Assembly (NCBI GenBank): GCA_905209075.1
Contig: CAJLRL010000002.1
Coordinates: 62,001 to 126,000 of the forward strand
From: an uncultured Lachnospiraceae bacterium
Lineage (GTDB): Bacteria > Bacillota > Clostridia > Lachnospirales > Lachnospiraceae
Reading direction: 5' to 3'
Length of the DNA stretch: 64,000 bases
Shown: positions 17,238 to 24,506 of the stretch, one piece after another
Numbering within the stretch: position 1 is the stretch's first letter
Layout: every line of letters starts with the position of its first letter
The notes under the pieces: model-generated
Seen by the model: only the letters and a program-made list of their open reading frames with translations
What the model was told of the DNA's origin: nothing
Database searches by the model: none
Position numbers and translations under genes: made by a program

Positions 17238-18824
17238 ATGAGGCCGGTTAATTTGTATTTACTTACAAGAGATATGGATAAAAATACATATACAGAGTTT
17301 GAAAATATTTTATCAGCCAGAAAAGAGCGCATGCAGATCAAGGAACATGAGTTTGGCAGTCTGCGGAGGCTGGTTGATATTTTGCAGGAAAAGGGAGTTA
17401 CAATAGCCCAACTGGATGGATTTTTTTACTCATATACGATACGGCAGATAGGGAAGGAGTTTGATCTTCTAAAGATAGATGCTCCAAACAGAGTCCTTAA
17501 TATCGAACTCAAAAGTATGTCTGTCACGGAAGAAAAAATCGAAAGACAGCTTTTAAAAAATAAGTATTATCTGGGAACATTAGCCGATAGGCTTGATATG
17601 TACACATATGTGGAGGAAACTGACAGTCTGTATACTTTACAGGATAATGTATTAAAGAAGGCTGAGATTAGTGAACTTGTCTGTGCAGTAAAATCATTTT
17701 CTGAATATGGGACAGACAATCCGGACAAGCTGCTGCAGGCAAAAAATTATCTCATATCGCCGCTTAATATGCCAAAAGAATTTCTGGAAGGCAGATATTT
17801 CCTTACACAGCAGCAGGAAATGATAAAAAAGAGCATATGTGAAAGTCTGGCTGATGAGAACAGCTGTACAAGCTATTGGGGCATAACAGGGATTGCCGGA
17901 ACAGGAAAGACACTCATTATGTATGATCTGGCAAAGGAAATGTCAAAAAACGGAAGAGTTCTGCTTATCCATTGCGGTATATTAAGTGATGGACACAGAA
18001 TGTTGAATGATATGATGGAAAATGTTGACATAATAAGTGGAAATGATATCTGCGGAAACAGTTTTGAAAGAAATCATTTAAATGAAAATAGTTTAAGTGA
18101 AAGAAGTTTGAACGAAAATAGTTTATGCAGAAGCAGTTTCGGTGAAAAGAAAATCGTACAGGATAGATATCAGTTTTTACTTATAGATGAGGCACAGCGG
18201 ATGTCCGAAAATGCTCTGAAATTTATTAAGTACATAACGGGAAATGGGATAAAGATCTGCGTTTTTTCGTATGATTATTTCCAGATATTATCAAAGACTG
18301 AGCAGCGTAGAAATATACCGGCAAGGATTGCCACACTTCCCGGATTTACAGAACTTAAACTGTCCGGGAGAATCCGCAGCAACAGGGAGATGAATTCGTT
18401 TATACAGACACTTCTGGATCTGCGTGAACGTGACCAGAATCATATTTATCAATATGAAAATGTAGATGTTCTTTTTGCAAAGGATGATAAAGAAGCAGCA
18501 CAGATTATCAATTTCTACAGAAATGAACGGGGATACACATTTATAGAATATGATGATCCGATCAAAGACTGTCCCGGAGATATAAATGTTCTGGAAACAT
18601 CTGGAATGGAGTTTGAGGACGTTATAATCACATTGACGGATCATTTCAAATATAGCGATGAAGGTGTGCTTATGGGAAATGCACATCCCAATCCTGATTA
18701 TAGCTACTATAGGCTGTTGTTTCAAAGTGTCTCAAGAACGAGGGAGAGACTTTGTATAGTGGTTGTTGGGGATGGAGTGCTGTTTGGAAAAGTGCTGGGG
18801 ATACAGAATAGAGATATGAAGTAA
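17238..18824 (+). CDS. DUF2075 superfamily-1 helicase with N-terminal PD-(D/E)XK-like nuclease region
   Basis: The 528-residue protein has Walker A GIAGTGKT (about 220), Walker B LLIDEAQRM, and a C-terminal helicase end with TSGMEFEDVII and SRTRERLCIVV, as in DUF2075 ATPases. Upstream, about residues 65-105, GKEFDLLKIDAP...NIELKS reads like the D-x(n)-ExK core of PD-(D/E)XK nucleases, so the protein may couple a nuclease to a helicase motor. Between Walker A and B sits an insertion of six five-residue repeats (18057-18146). I choose the ATG at 17238 because of AGGAGG 8 bases before it. It ends 27 bp before cas3 on the same strand. The role is unknown; DNA repair or defence is an inference. 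Confidence 0.75.
   Translation: MRPVNLYLLTRDMDKNTYTEFENILSARKERMQIKEHEFGSLRRLVDILQEKGVTIAQLDGFFYSYTIRQIGKEFDLLKIDAPNRVLNIELKSMSVTEEKIERQLLKNKYYLGTLADRLDMYTYVEETDSLYTLQDNVLKKAEISELVCAVKSFSEYGTDNPDKLLQAKNYLISPLNMPKEFLEGRYFLTQQQEMIKKSICESLADENSCTSYWGITGIAGTGKTLIMYDLAKEMSKNGRVLLIHCGILSDGHRMLNDMMENVDIISGNDICGNSFERNHLNENSLSERSLNENSLCRSSFGEKKIVQDRYQFLLIDEAQRMSENALKFIKYITGNGIKICVFSYDYFQILSKTEQRRNIPARIATLPGFTELKLSGRIRSNREMNSFIQTLLDLRERDQNHIYQYENVDVLFAKDDKEAAQIINFYRNERGYTFIEYDDPIKDCPGDINVLETSGMEFEDVIITLTDHFKYSDEGVLMGNAHPNPDYSYYRLLFQSVSRTRERLCIVVVGDGVLFGKVLGIQNRDMK
18057..18146 (+). repeat. Six 15-bp tandem repeats inside the DUF2075 gene
   Basis: The translated units NSFER, NHLNE, NSLSE, RSLNE, NSLCR and SSFGE follow each other in frame. 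They form an Asn/Ser/Glu-rich pentapeptide-like insertion between the two nucleotide-binding motifs of the helicase. In-frame expansion of a 15-bp unit is the simplest origin. Confidence 0.75.
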
Positions 18825-18851
18825 GCATAGGAAATTTAATAGGGAGATTGT

Positions 18852-20969
18852 ATGGAGTATATTGCACATAAGGATGGAGATAGGAAACAAAAACTAATTG
18901 ATCATTTAAAAGGAACTGCTGAATTGGCGGGAAAATTTGCAGATTCGTTTGGAAAATATGAATGGGGATACTGTTGTGGAATGTTACACGACATAGGAAA
19001 GTATTCATCAGAGTTTCAAAATAAGATAATAAATGATACAAATGACAGGGTAGATCATGCTACTGCCGGGATGCAGTTGTGTGATAAATGTGGTGGATAT
19101 TATACTATTTTAGACTATGTAATAGCAGGACATCATACAGGACTTATGGATTATTATAAGCTTGAGGAACGACAGAAGAAGAAAATTTGTAATTATCAGG
19201 CATATTCCAAAGAAATAGATGTACCCGAACTAAAATCTGATCCATTTTCAACAGATAAAACTAAAAATCCGCATTTTTCGATGAGTATTTTTATGAGAAT
19301 GTTGTATTCCTGTCTGGTAGATGCAGATTTTCTTGATACTGAAAATTTTATGAAAAACGCTGATACGAATCGTAGATCAGGGGAAAGCATGGATGTGCTA
19401 TTATCAAAACTTAAAGGAAAAGTAAATTCATGGCTTAAAAATACTGATCTTGATTCAATAAATGGTCGAAGATCTCTAATATTGAAAAGCTGTATGGAAA
19501 AAGGGGAAAAAAGCGAGAGAGGTTTATTTCATTTAACTGTCCCAACCGGTGGTGGAAAAACCATTGCCTCGTTGGCTTTTGCATTAAATCATGCTGTTAA
19601 ACATGGAATGGATCACATAATATATGTAATACCTTATACTAGTATTATAGAGCAAAATGCTGAGGTATTCCGTGAGATAATGGGGGATGACAATGTTCTG
19701 GAAAATCATTGCAATGTTGATTATGGTGATTCAGAAGAATTAAAACCTATGCAGCTTGCAAGCGAAAACTGGGATAAACCGGTTATTGTAACAACAAATG
19801 TTCAGTTTTTTGAATCACTATTTGGTAATAAATCATCAAAATGTAGGAAAAATCATAATATTGCTAATTCAGTTGTCATATTTGATGAAGCACAGATGCT
19901 GCCTTTAAATTATCTAAAGCCATGTATTGCAATGTTGGAAGATCTTATGAATTTTTACGGGACAAGTATTGTATTGTGTACTGCAACACAGCCTGCCTTG
20001 GAAAGATTTTTTAGTAAAGACAGGCATTATGTTGAATTATGTCCGGATTTAAAAACACAGTTTGAATTTTTTAAGAGAGTTACATATGAAAACATAGGAT
20101 CAATTGCTTTTGAAAATCTGATTGCCAGATTAAAAGCAGAAAAGAGAACATTATGCATTGTTAATACAAAAAAGTGTGCGCAGAAAATATACAAAGAGCT
20201 AGAGGGAGAGGGCGTTTATCATTTATCTACCAGTATGTATCCTAAGCATCGTAAGCAAATTTTAGAGCAGATTAAGAATCGAATGTGCGATAAAAACATG
20301 TCTTGCGTTTTGATATCTACAAGTCTCGTGGAGGCAGGTGTTGACCTGGATTTCGATACGGTATATCGTCAGATTGCAGGTGTTGATTCTTTGATACAGG
20401 CAGCTGGACGATGCAATAGGGAAGGTGAGAATGGTGCAGAAGAAAGTAAAGTAGCTATATTTGATTTAGAGGGAGTAAAAGCTGTACCAAGCCAAAGTTT
20501 AAATATTTCAATTACAAGAAGTCTATTACAGGAGTATGAAGATATTTCGGATCTTAAATGTATAACGGAATATTTTAGGAGGCTATATAATTTTAGAGAA
20601 AGCAGCCTTGATAAAAAGAATATCATAGGAGAATTTTTTGATTGGAAATACAATTTTGATAAAGTAGCGAAAGAAATTCGATTGATAGAAGAGGAAACAA
20701 GAGTTGTACTTGTGCCAATAGAATCAGAAGCGAAGATATTGCTGGATGAATTTAAAAATCAAGGATATAGTAAAATAAGAATGAGGAAAGCATCACAATA
20801 TTGCGTACAAATATATGATAATATTTTTAACATTATGCATGATGCAGGTATGATACGAGAAATATCTCCGGAAATTGATAATTTTTACGAATTAGTAGAT
20901 ACGGAATTATATACGAATGATATGGGACTCAATCTTTCGGTGGATTCGGGTATGGACTTGTATTTGTAA
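18852..20969 (+). CDS. cas3: CRISPR-associated nuclease-helicase Cas3, type I-C
   Basis: Cas3 degrades target DNA after Cascade recognition. The 705-residue protein has an N-terminal HD nuclease domain (LHDIGKYS near residue 40, AGHHTG near 95) and an SF2 helicase with PTGGGKT (Walker A), DEAQML (motif II), CTATQP and QAAGRCNREG. It is a complete, uninterrupted Cas3 with HD and helicase fused. It follows the DUF2075 gene by 27 bp and ends at a strong terminator, so it is not obviously co-transcribed with cas5. In most I-C loci cas3 is directly followed by cas5; here 1.1 kb of other genes and an RNA gene intervene. Confidence 0.96.
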   Translation: MEYIAHKDGDRKQKLIDHLKGTAELAGKFADSFGKYEWGYCCGMLHDIGKYSSEFQNKIINDTNDRVDHATAGMQLCDKCGGYYTILDYVIAGHHTGLMDYYKLEERQKKKICNYQAYSKEIDVPELKSDPFSTDKTKNPHFSMSIFMRMLYSCLVDADFLDTENFMKNADTNRRSGESMDVLLSKLKGKVNSWLKNTDLDSINGRRSLILKSCMEKGEKSERGLFHLTVPTGGGKTIASLAFALNHAVKHGMDHIIYVIPYTSIIEQNAEVFREIMGDDNVLENHCNVDYGDSEELKPMQLASENWDKPVIVTTNVQFFESLFGNKSSKCRKNHNIANSVVIFDEAQMLPLNYLKPCIAMLEDLMNFYGTSIVLCTATQPALERFFSKDRHYVELCPDLKTQFEFFKRVTYENIGSIAFENLIARLKAEKRTLCIVNTKKCAQKIYKELEGEGVYHLSTSMYPKHRKQILEQIKNRMCDKNMSCVLISTSLVEAGVDLDFDTVYRQIAGVDSLIQAAGRCNREGENGAEESKVAIFDLEGVKAVPSQSLNISITRSLLQEYEDISDLKCITEYFRRLYNFRESSLDKKNIIGEFFDWKYNFDKVAKEIRLIEEETRVVLVPIESEAKILLDEFKNQGYSKIRMRKASQYCVQIYDNIFNIMHDAGMIREISPEIDNFYELVDTELYTNDMGLNLSVDSGMDLYL

Positions 20970-20972
20970 AGA

Positions 20973-21010
20973 AAAATGGCTGTGTAAAAGTATACACAGC
21001 CATTTCTTTA
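20973..21010. terminator. Bidirectional terminator shared by cas3 and the minus-strand crRNA-like RNA
   Basis: AAATGGCTGTGTA pairs with TACACAGCCATTT around a short loop. On the plus strand it follows the cas3 stop by a few bases and runs into TCTTTAAAT. On the minus strand it is followed by TTTTTCTTT, a better T run, ending the RNA that begins near 21057. Confidence 0.85.
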
Positions 21011-21057
21011 AATATTAAAAATATTATTATTTCAATCCACAGGATTGAGCCTGACAT
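20973..21057 (-). ncRNA. Predicted CRISPR-resembling RNA (creR/creA-like) with one degenerate repeat and a pseudo-spacer
   Basis: Read on the minus strand, 21055-21029 begins GTCA like the array repeat, has a CAGG-CTCAAT-CCTG mini-stem where the repeat has ACTCCC-TTCGT-GGGAGT, and ends TGTGGATTGAAAT, 13 bases identical to the repeat's 3' end including the 11-base handle of type I-C crRNAs. A pseudo-spacer starts at 21028 (AATAATATTTTTAATAT...) and runs into the terminator at 21010-20973. A promoter ends 7 bases upstream. The predicted transcript is about 85 nt. By analogy with CreA/CreR RNAs of other type I systems it should be processed by Cas5 and loaded on Cascade. This is a sequence prediction; no expression is shown. 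Confidence 0.75.
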
Positions 21058-21063
21058 TTTGTA

Positions 21064-21092
21064 AGTATATATGATAAATAAAATATCTTCAA
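21064..21092 (-). promoter_or_regulatory. Promoter of the crRNA-like RNA
   Basis: On the minus strand TTGAAG (21092-21087) is separated by exactly 17 bases from TATACT (21069-21064, one mismatch to TATAAT). The expected start point, about 7 bases on, is near 21057, two bases before the degenerate repeat. The placement leaves almost no leader, as for a dedicated small RNA gene. Confidence 0.7.
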
Positions 21093-21107
21093 GTATATTT
21101 TTTGAAG

Positions 21108-21132
21108 TTCAATAAAATTTATAATATACAAA
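21108..21132 (+). promoter_or_regulatory. Predicted Cascade operator: TTC PAM plus partial match to the pseudo-spacer
   Basis: TTC (21108-21110), the common type I-C PAM, is followed by AATAAAATTTATAATAT, which matches the pseudo-spacer AATAATATTTTTAATAT except at positions 6 and 11; positions 20-22 match again, giving 18 of 22. Beyond this, pairing stops. Position 6 is normally unpaired in type I R-loops, so the seed is effectively intact. The site contains a perfect TATAAT (21120-21125) and lies just upstream of the -35 at 21146, so binding should block transcription; limited pairing would avoid cleavage. Confidence 0.7.
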
Positions 21133-21145
21133 TTTGCGAAATGTA

Positions 21146-21174
21146 TTGCTTAATTAATTTAAAAGTAGTATGAT
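21146..21174 (+). promoter_or_regulatory. Promoter candidate for the DUF3990-partner-cas5 operon
   Basis: TTGCTT, 17 bases and TATGAT (one mismatch to TATAAT) are followed by a 40-base leader and AAAGGAGAAGGG before the ATG at 21222. A second possible -10, TATAAT at 21120-21125, lies inside the predicted Cascade target but lacks a good -35. Either would be covered or abutted by a type I-C R-loop beginning at 21111. Confidence 0.5.
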
Positions 21175-21221
21175 ACAAACATGAGATGATTATGGTAATA
21201 AAAATATAAAGGAGAAGGGTA

Positions 21222-21689
21222 ATGATTTTATACCATGGAAGTAAAGAAAGAGTAGAATATCCTGAAATTAGAAAAGCGCGTTTCAATAAGGATCACTATT
21301 TTGGATTTTATTGTACTAAATTATCTGAACAGGCGAAGAGATGGTCAACTCGCTATGGAACACAGGGATATTTAAATAAATATGAATATACGCCAAATTC
21401 TGATTTGAAATATCTTGTATTCGACGAAATGACGGAAGAATGGCTTGATTTTATTGTGGATTGCAGAAGAGGTATTGCACATACTTATGATATAGTTGAA
21501 GGACCAATGGCGGATGATACTATTTATAATTTTGTTCAGAATTTTATAGATGGAAAGATAAGCCGGGCTGCCTTTTGGGAATTAGCAAAATTTAATCATC
21601 CGACACATCAGATAAGTTTTCATACAATTTCGGCTTTGGATACTTTAAAATATATTGGAAGTGAGGTCGTTTATGGCAACAAAGAATAA
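21222..21689 (+). CDS. DUF3990-family protein, putative ADP-ribosyltransferase-like toxin
   Basis: The 155-residue protein starts MILYHGSKERVEYP and continues with FGFYCTKLSEQAKRW. The YHGS and GFYxT...QA..W motifs are those I associate with DUF3990, a family with an ADP-ribosyltransferase-like fold (H and Y of the H-Y-E motif class). Such proteins are often the toxic or effector part of small two-gene modules. No signal peptide is seen, so it acts in the cytosol. AAAGGAG precedes the ATG. It is the first gene of the operon that continues into cas5, and its promoter carries the predicted Cascade operator. Toxicity and target are inferences. Confidence 0.7.
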   Translation: MILYHGSKERVEYPEIRKARFNKDHYFGFYCTKLSEQAKRWSTRYGTQGYLNKYEYTPNSDLKYLVFDEMTEEWLDFIVDCRRGIAHTYDIVEGPMADDTIYNFVQNFIDGKISRAAFWELAKFNHPTHQISFHTISALDTLKYIGSEVVYGNKE

Positions 21690-22113
21690 TAGTGATTTGT
21701 TTTATACATGTAGCCTGATTGAGTATATTGGCAGACAGGTTAAGCAAAAGAGAAAACAGGTTGTGGATTGGCTTACAAAAGATAGAATTAAACGTATATA
21801 TGAATATGCAGATGTTTTTCATTGTGAGCCTATAGAAAAGGTTGCATATGAGTTTATTACGGAATGCAAGATGAATTGTGGAAATTTTGACAATGTTCAG
21901 GGTTGCAGATATAAAATACCCGATTATTGGGATATTGGTGAAGTGTATGAGAGACTTATAGAAGATTGTTTTACAGAAGATAAGATTATTGATGGAATAT
22001 GGGAAGTTTATCATTCGTGGATTGATGAAAAAATTTCCGATTATAATACAGATTTTTATTATCAACCAAGAGACTATATCGCAGCATGTTATGAGGAAGG
22101 AGTGGTTCTTTAA
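21673..22113 (+). CDS. DUF3990-associated partner protein, putative antitoxin or co-factor
   Basis: I do not recognise a named domain. The 146-residue protein is rich in charged and aromatic residues and probably mostly helical, with LIEYIGRQVKQKRKQVVDWL near the N-terminus and a YWDIGEVYERLIEDCF segment. As far as I recall, similar proteins occur beside DUF3990 and DUF3791 genes in Lachnospiraceae. I choose the ATG at 21673, after GGAAGTGAGG, giving a 17-base overlap with the DUF3990 gene; an ATG at 21655 is the alternative. Its stop TAA abuts the cas5 ATG directly, so it is translationally linked on both sides. The tight coupling suggests neutralisation or complex formation with its neighbour. 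Confidence 0.65.
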   Translation: MATKNNSDLFYTCSLIEYIGRQVKQKRKQVVDWLTKDRIKRIYEYADVFHCEPIEKVAYEFITECKMNCGNFDNVQGCRYKIPDYWDIGEVYERLIEDCFTEDKIIDGIWEVYHSWIDEKISDYNTDFYYQPRDYIAACYEEGVVL

Positions 22114-22776
22114 ATGGGAGTAGGAGTTAAGGTACAGGTATGGGGAGATTATGCTTTATTTTCTCGACCGGAAATGAAGGTGGAGAGATGTTCGTATGAT
22201 GTGATAACTCCATCAGCAGCAAGAGGAATCTTAGATGCTATTTATTGGCATCCGGGATTAAGATGGGTGATCGATAAAATTTATGTTAAAAACCCTATAT
22301 GTTTTACCAGTGTAAGGAGAAACGAAGTTAAAAGCAAGATATCGGCAAATAATGTATTACCGGTTTATAACGGTGCAGAAAAACCACTTTATATCAGCAC
22401 AAAAGATGATATTGTGCAAAGGGCGTCATTGATATTAAAAGATGTTTCATATGTTATCGAAGCACATTTTGAAATGACACAAAATGCAAATGAAACAGAT
22501 AATCCTGGAAAATTCAAAGATATCATGATGCGCAGATTAAAAAGAGGAGAATGTTATCATATGCCTTACTTTGGCTGTAGAGAATTTCCAGCACATTTCT
22601 GCCTATGTGAAGATAAAGAGATACATACAATTTATGATGAAATCCCTGAGAAAGATTTTGGGTTTATGTTATATGATGTGGATTATAGTGATAAGGAAAA
22701 TATACAGCCATTGTTTTTCAGAGCAGTAATGAAACATGGAGTGATCGACTTGAGGGACTGTGAGGTGATAAGATGA
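22114..22776 (+). CDS. cas5: Cas5c (Cas5d), pre-crRNA endonuclease of type I-C
   Basis: In type I-C, Cas5 replaces Cas6: it cuts each repeat at the base of its hairpin and stays on the 5' handle in Cascade. The 220-residue protein begins with VKVQVWGDYALFSRPEMKVERCSYDVITPSAARGILDAIYW (given here in family terms as the Cas5 RAMP start), well conserved, and carries LKRGECYHMPYFGCREFPA in its C-terminal half. Its start codon follows immediately after the partner gene's stop, with GAGGAAGGAG inside that gene. It ends overlapping cas8c by four bases. It should also process the degenerate repeat of the small RNA at 21055-21029. Confidence 0.93.
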   Translation: MGVGVKVQVWGDYALFSRPEMKVERCSYDVITPSAARGILDAIYWHPGLRWVIDKIYVKNPICFTSVRRNEVKSKISANNVLPVYNGAEKPLYISTKDDIVQRASLILKDVSYVIEAHFEMTQNANETDNPGKFKDIMMRRLKRGECYHMPYFGCREFPAHFCLCEDKEIHTIYDEIPEKDFGFMLYDVDYSDKENIQPLFFRAVMKHGVIDLRDCEVIR

Positions 22777-24506
22777 TCTTACAGGCATTGGTAAAAGAAT
22801 ATGAAAAACTTGTAGAAAAGAAGCTGGTTCCTGAAATTGGCTGGTGTCAGGCGAATGTATCTTATGCAATAGAGCTGAATGAAGATGGAACAATTAAAGA
22901 AATTCATTCATTGAAAATTAATGAGACGATGGGAAAAAAGCAAGTGTGGAAACCGGTAAAAAAATCGGTTCCGGAAATGGTTACAAGATCATCAGGGGTA
23001 CTGGCTAATTTCCTTTGTGATAATGCAAAGTATTTTCTTGGAATTGATAATAACGGAACAGATGATCGTATGCTGGAATGTTTTCAAGCCGCTAAAGAAA
23101 AACATATAGCATTGCTAAAAGATATTGATGAGCCAATAGCTAGAGCAATCTGTAATTTTTTCTTATCGTGGGATCCAAAGATAGCCAGAGAAAACTATTA
23201 TGTCGATGAAAAGTGGGATGAACTCAATGATGGTGGAAACATTATCTTTTGTATTGGAACTGATGAAGCGCAAGATAATATAAAAATAAAAGAGGTATGG
23301 AATAATAATATTAAACGGGCAGGGGAGGATAAAAAAGGTATCTGTCTGGTTACAGGAGAAAAAACAGAAATAGCAAGAATACATAGGGGAATAAAAGGGG
23401 TTCCGGGAGCACAGTCTAGTGGAGCTGCACTTGTTTCATTTAATGCTCCGGCTTTCGAATCGTATGGTAAAGAGCAAAGTTATAATGCTCCTGTTGGAAA
23501 ATATGCGGAGTTTGCGTATACCACAGCATTGAACTATTTATTAGGTAATAGGGATAGAACATTTCAAGTAGGCGATTCAATGATAGTATTTTGGGCTGAA
23601 AATGGAAATGAAGCATATCAGGATACATTCAGTTTTGTAATGAATCCACATACGGATAATGAGGAACAAATTCAAAAAGTTTTTGACGCTTTGAAAAAAT
23701 CACGATATATCGATATTAATGATATTAAAATAGATTTAGAGCAGAATTTTTACATATTATGCCTGGCTCCAAATGCGGCAAGGCTATCAGTACGTTTCTT
23801 TTATCAGAATACGTTCGGAGATATATTGAGCAATGTAGACGAACACTATAAAAGGATGGAAATTATAAAACCATCGTGGGAAGAACAAAAATATTTAAGT
23901 ATTCATGGAATGTTGAGGGAAACTGTAAATCAAAAATCTAAAGATAAAACGCCGGCTCCTAATATGGCGGCTATGGTACTTCAAAGTATTTTATCAGGAA
24001 GCCGGTATCCGGAAAGTTTGTATATTAATACATTAATTCGCATACGTTCAGAGAATGGCAATGTTACATGGGGAAAAGCTGCTATTATAAAAGCGTTTCT
24101 GATAAAAAATTATAAATGGAAGGAAGGAGAAAATTATATGAGTTTAGAAGAAAATTGCAATGACACATCGTATATATTGGGAAGGTTGTTTTCTGTATTA
24201 GAGTCAATTCAAAAAGATGCTAATCCAACTATTAGTTCAACTATAAGAGATCGATATTTCAATTCTGCGTGTATGACACCGGCTTCGGTGTTTCCAATTT
24301 TGCTTAGGTTAAAAAATAGTCATATAAAAAAATTAGAACGTGAAAGGGGAGCGGGAACAAGGATTTATTATGAAAATTTAGTTGGAAATCTAATGGATAA
24401 TTTAAATGGTTTTCCACATAGACTTACACTGGAAGAACAGGGAAAGTTTATGTTTGGATATTATCATCAGACACAGAAGAAGTACGAAAAAAAGGAGGAC
24501 AAGTAA
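22773..24506 (+). CDS. cas8c: Cas8c (Csd1), large subunit of type I-C Cascade
   Basis: Cas8c recognises the PAM and stabilises the R-loop. The 577-residue protein shows the Csd1 signature region CLVTGEKTEIARIHRGIKG followed by GAALVSFNAPAFESYG, and a helical C-terminal region. It overlaps cas5 by four bases and abuts cas7. Inside its 3' part is a strong ribosome site and ATG for Cas11c (24138). No frameshift or missing part is seen, so the effector should be functional. Confidence 0.94.
   Translation: MILQALVKEYEKLVEKKLVPEIGWCQANVSYAIELNEDGTIKEIHSLKINETMGKKQVWKPVKKSVPEMVTRSSGVLANFLCDNAKYFLGIDNNGTDDRMLECFQAAKEKHIALLKDIDEPIARAICNFFLSWDPKIARENYYVDEKWDELNDGGNIIFCIGTDEAQDNIKIKEVWNNNIKRAGEDKKGICLVTGEKTEIARIHRGIKGVPGAQSSGAALVSFNAPAFESYGKEQSYNAPVGKYAEFAYTTALNYLLGNRDRTFQVGDSMIVFWAENGNEAYQDTFSFVMNPHTDNEEQIQKVFDALKKSRYIDINDIKIDLEQNFYILCLAPNAARLSVRFFYQNTFGDILSNVDEHYKRMEIIKPSWEEQKYLSIHGMLRETVNQKSKDKTPAPNMAAMVLQSILSGSRYPESLYINTLIRIRSENGNVTWGKAAIIKAFLIKNYKWKEGENYMSLEENCNDTSYILGRLFSVLESIQKDANPTISSTIRDRYFNSACMTPASVFPILLRLKNSHIKKLERERGAGTRIYYENLVGNLMDNLNGFPHRLTLEEQGKFMFGYYHQTQKKYEKKEDK
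24138..24506 (+). CDS. cas11c: Cas11c small subunit from an internal start in cas8c
   Basis: AGGAAGGAG (24121-24129) stands 8 bases before an in-frame ATG at 24138 within cas8c. Translation from it gives a 122-residue, mainly helical C-terminal fragment (MSLEENCNDTSYILGRLFSV...). Internal translation of cas8c to make the Cas11 small subunit is established for type I-C systems, and the strength of this site inside a coding sequence supports it here. Confidence 0.8.
   Translation: MSLEENCNDTSYILGRLFSVLESIQKDANPTISSTIRDRYFNSACMTPASVFPILLRLKNSHIKKLERERGAGTRIYYENLVGNLMDNLNGFPHRLTLEEQGKFMFGYYHQTQKKYEKKEDK

Noticed and set aside
21029..21055. The repeat-like sequence as a mere fossil repeat left by array decay
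   Set aside because: It lies 6.5 kb from the array in the opposite orientation, keeps exactly the handle, and has its own promoter, terminator and a PAM-flanked target next door. A fossil would not be expected to have these; still possible.
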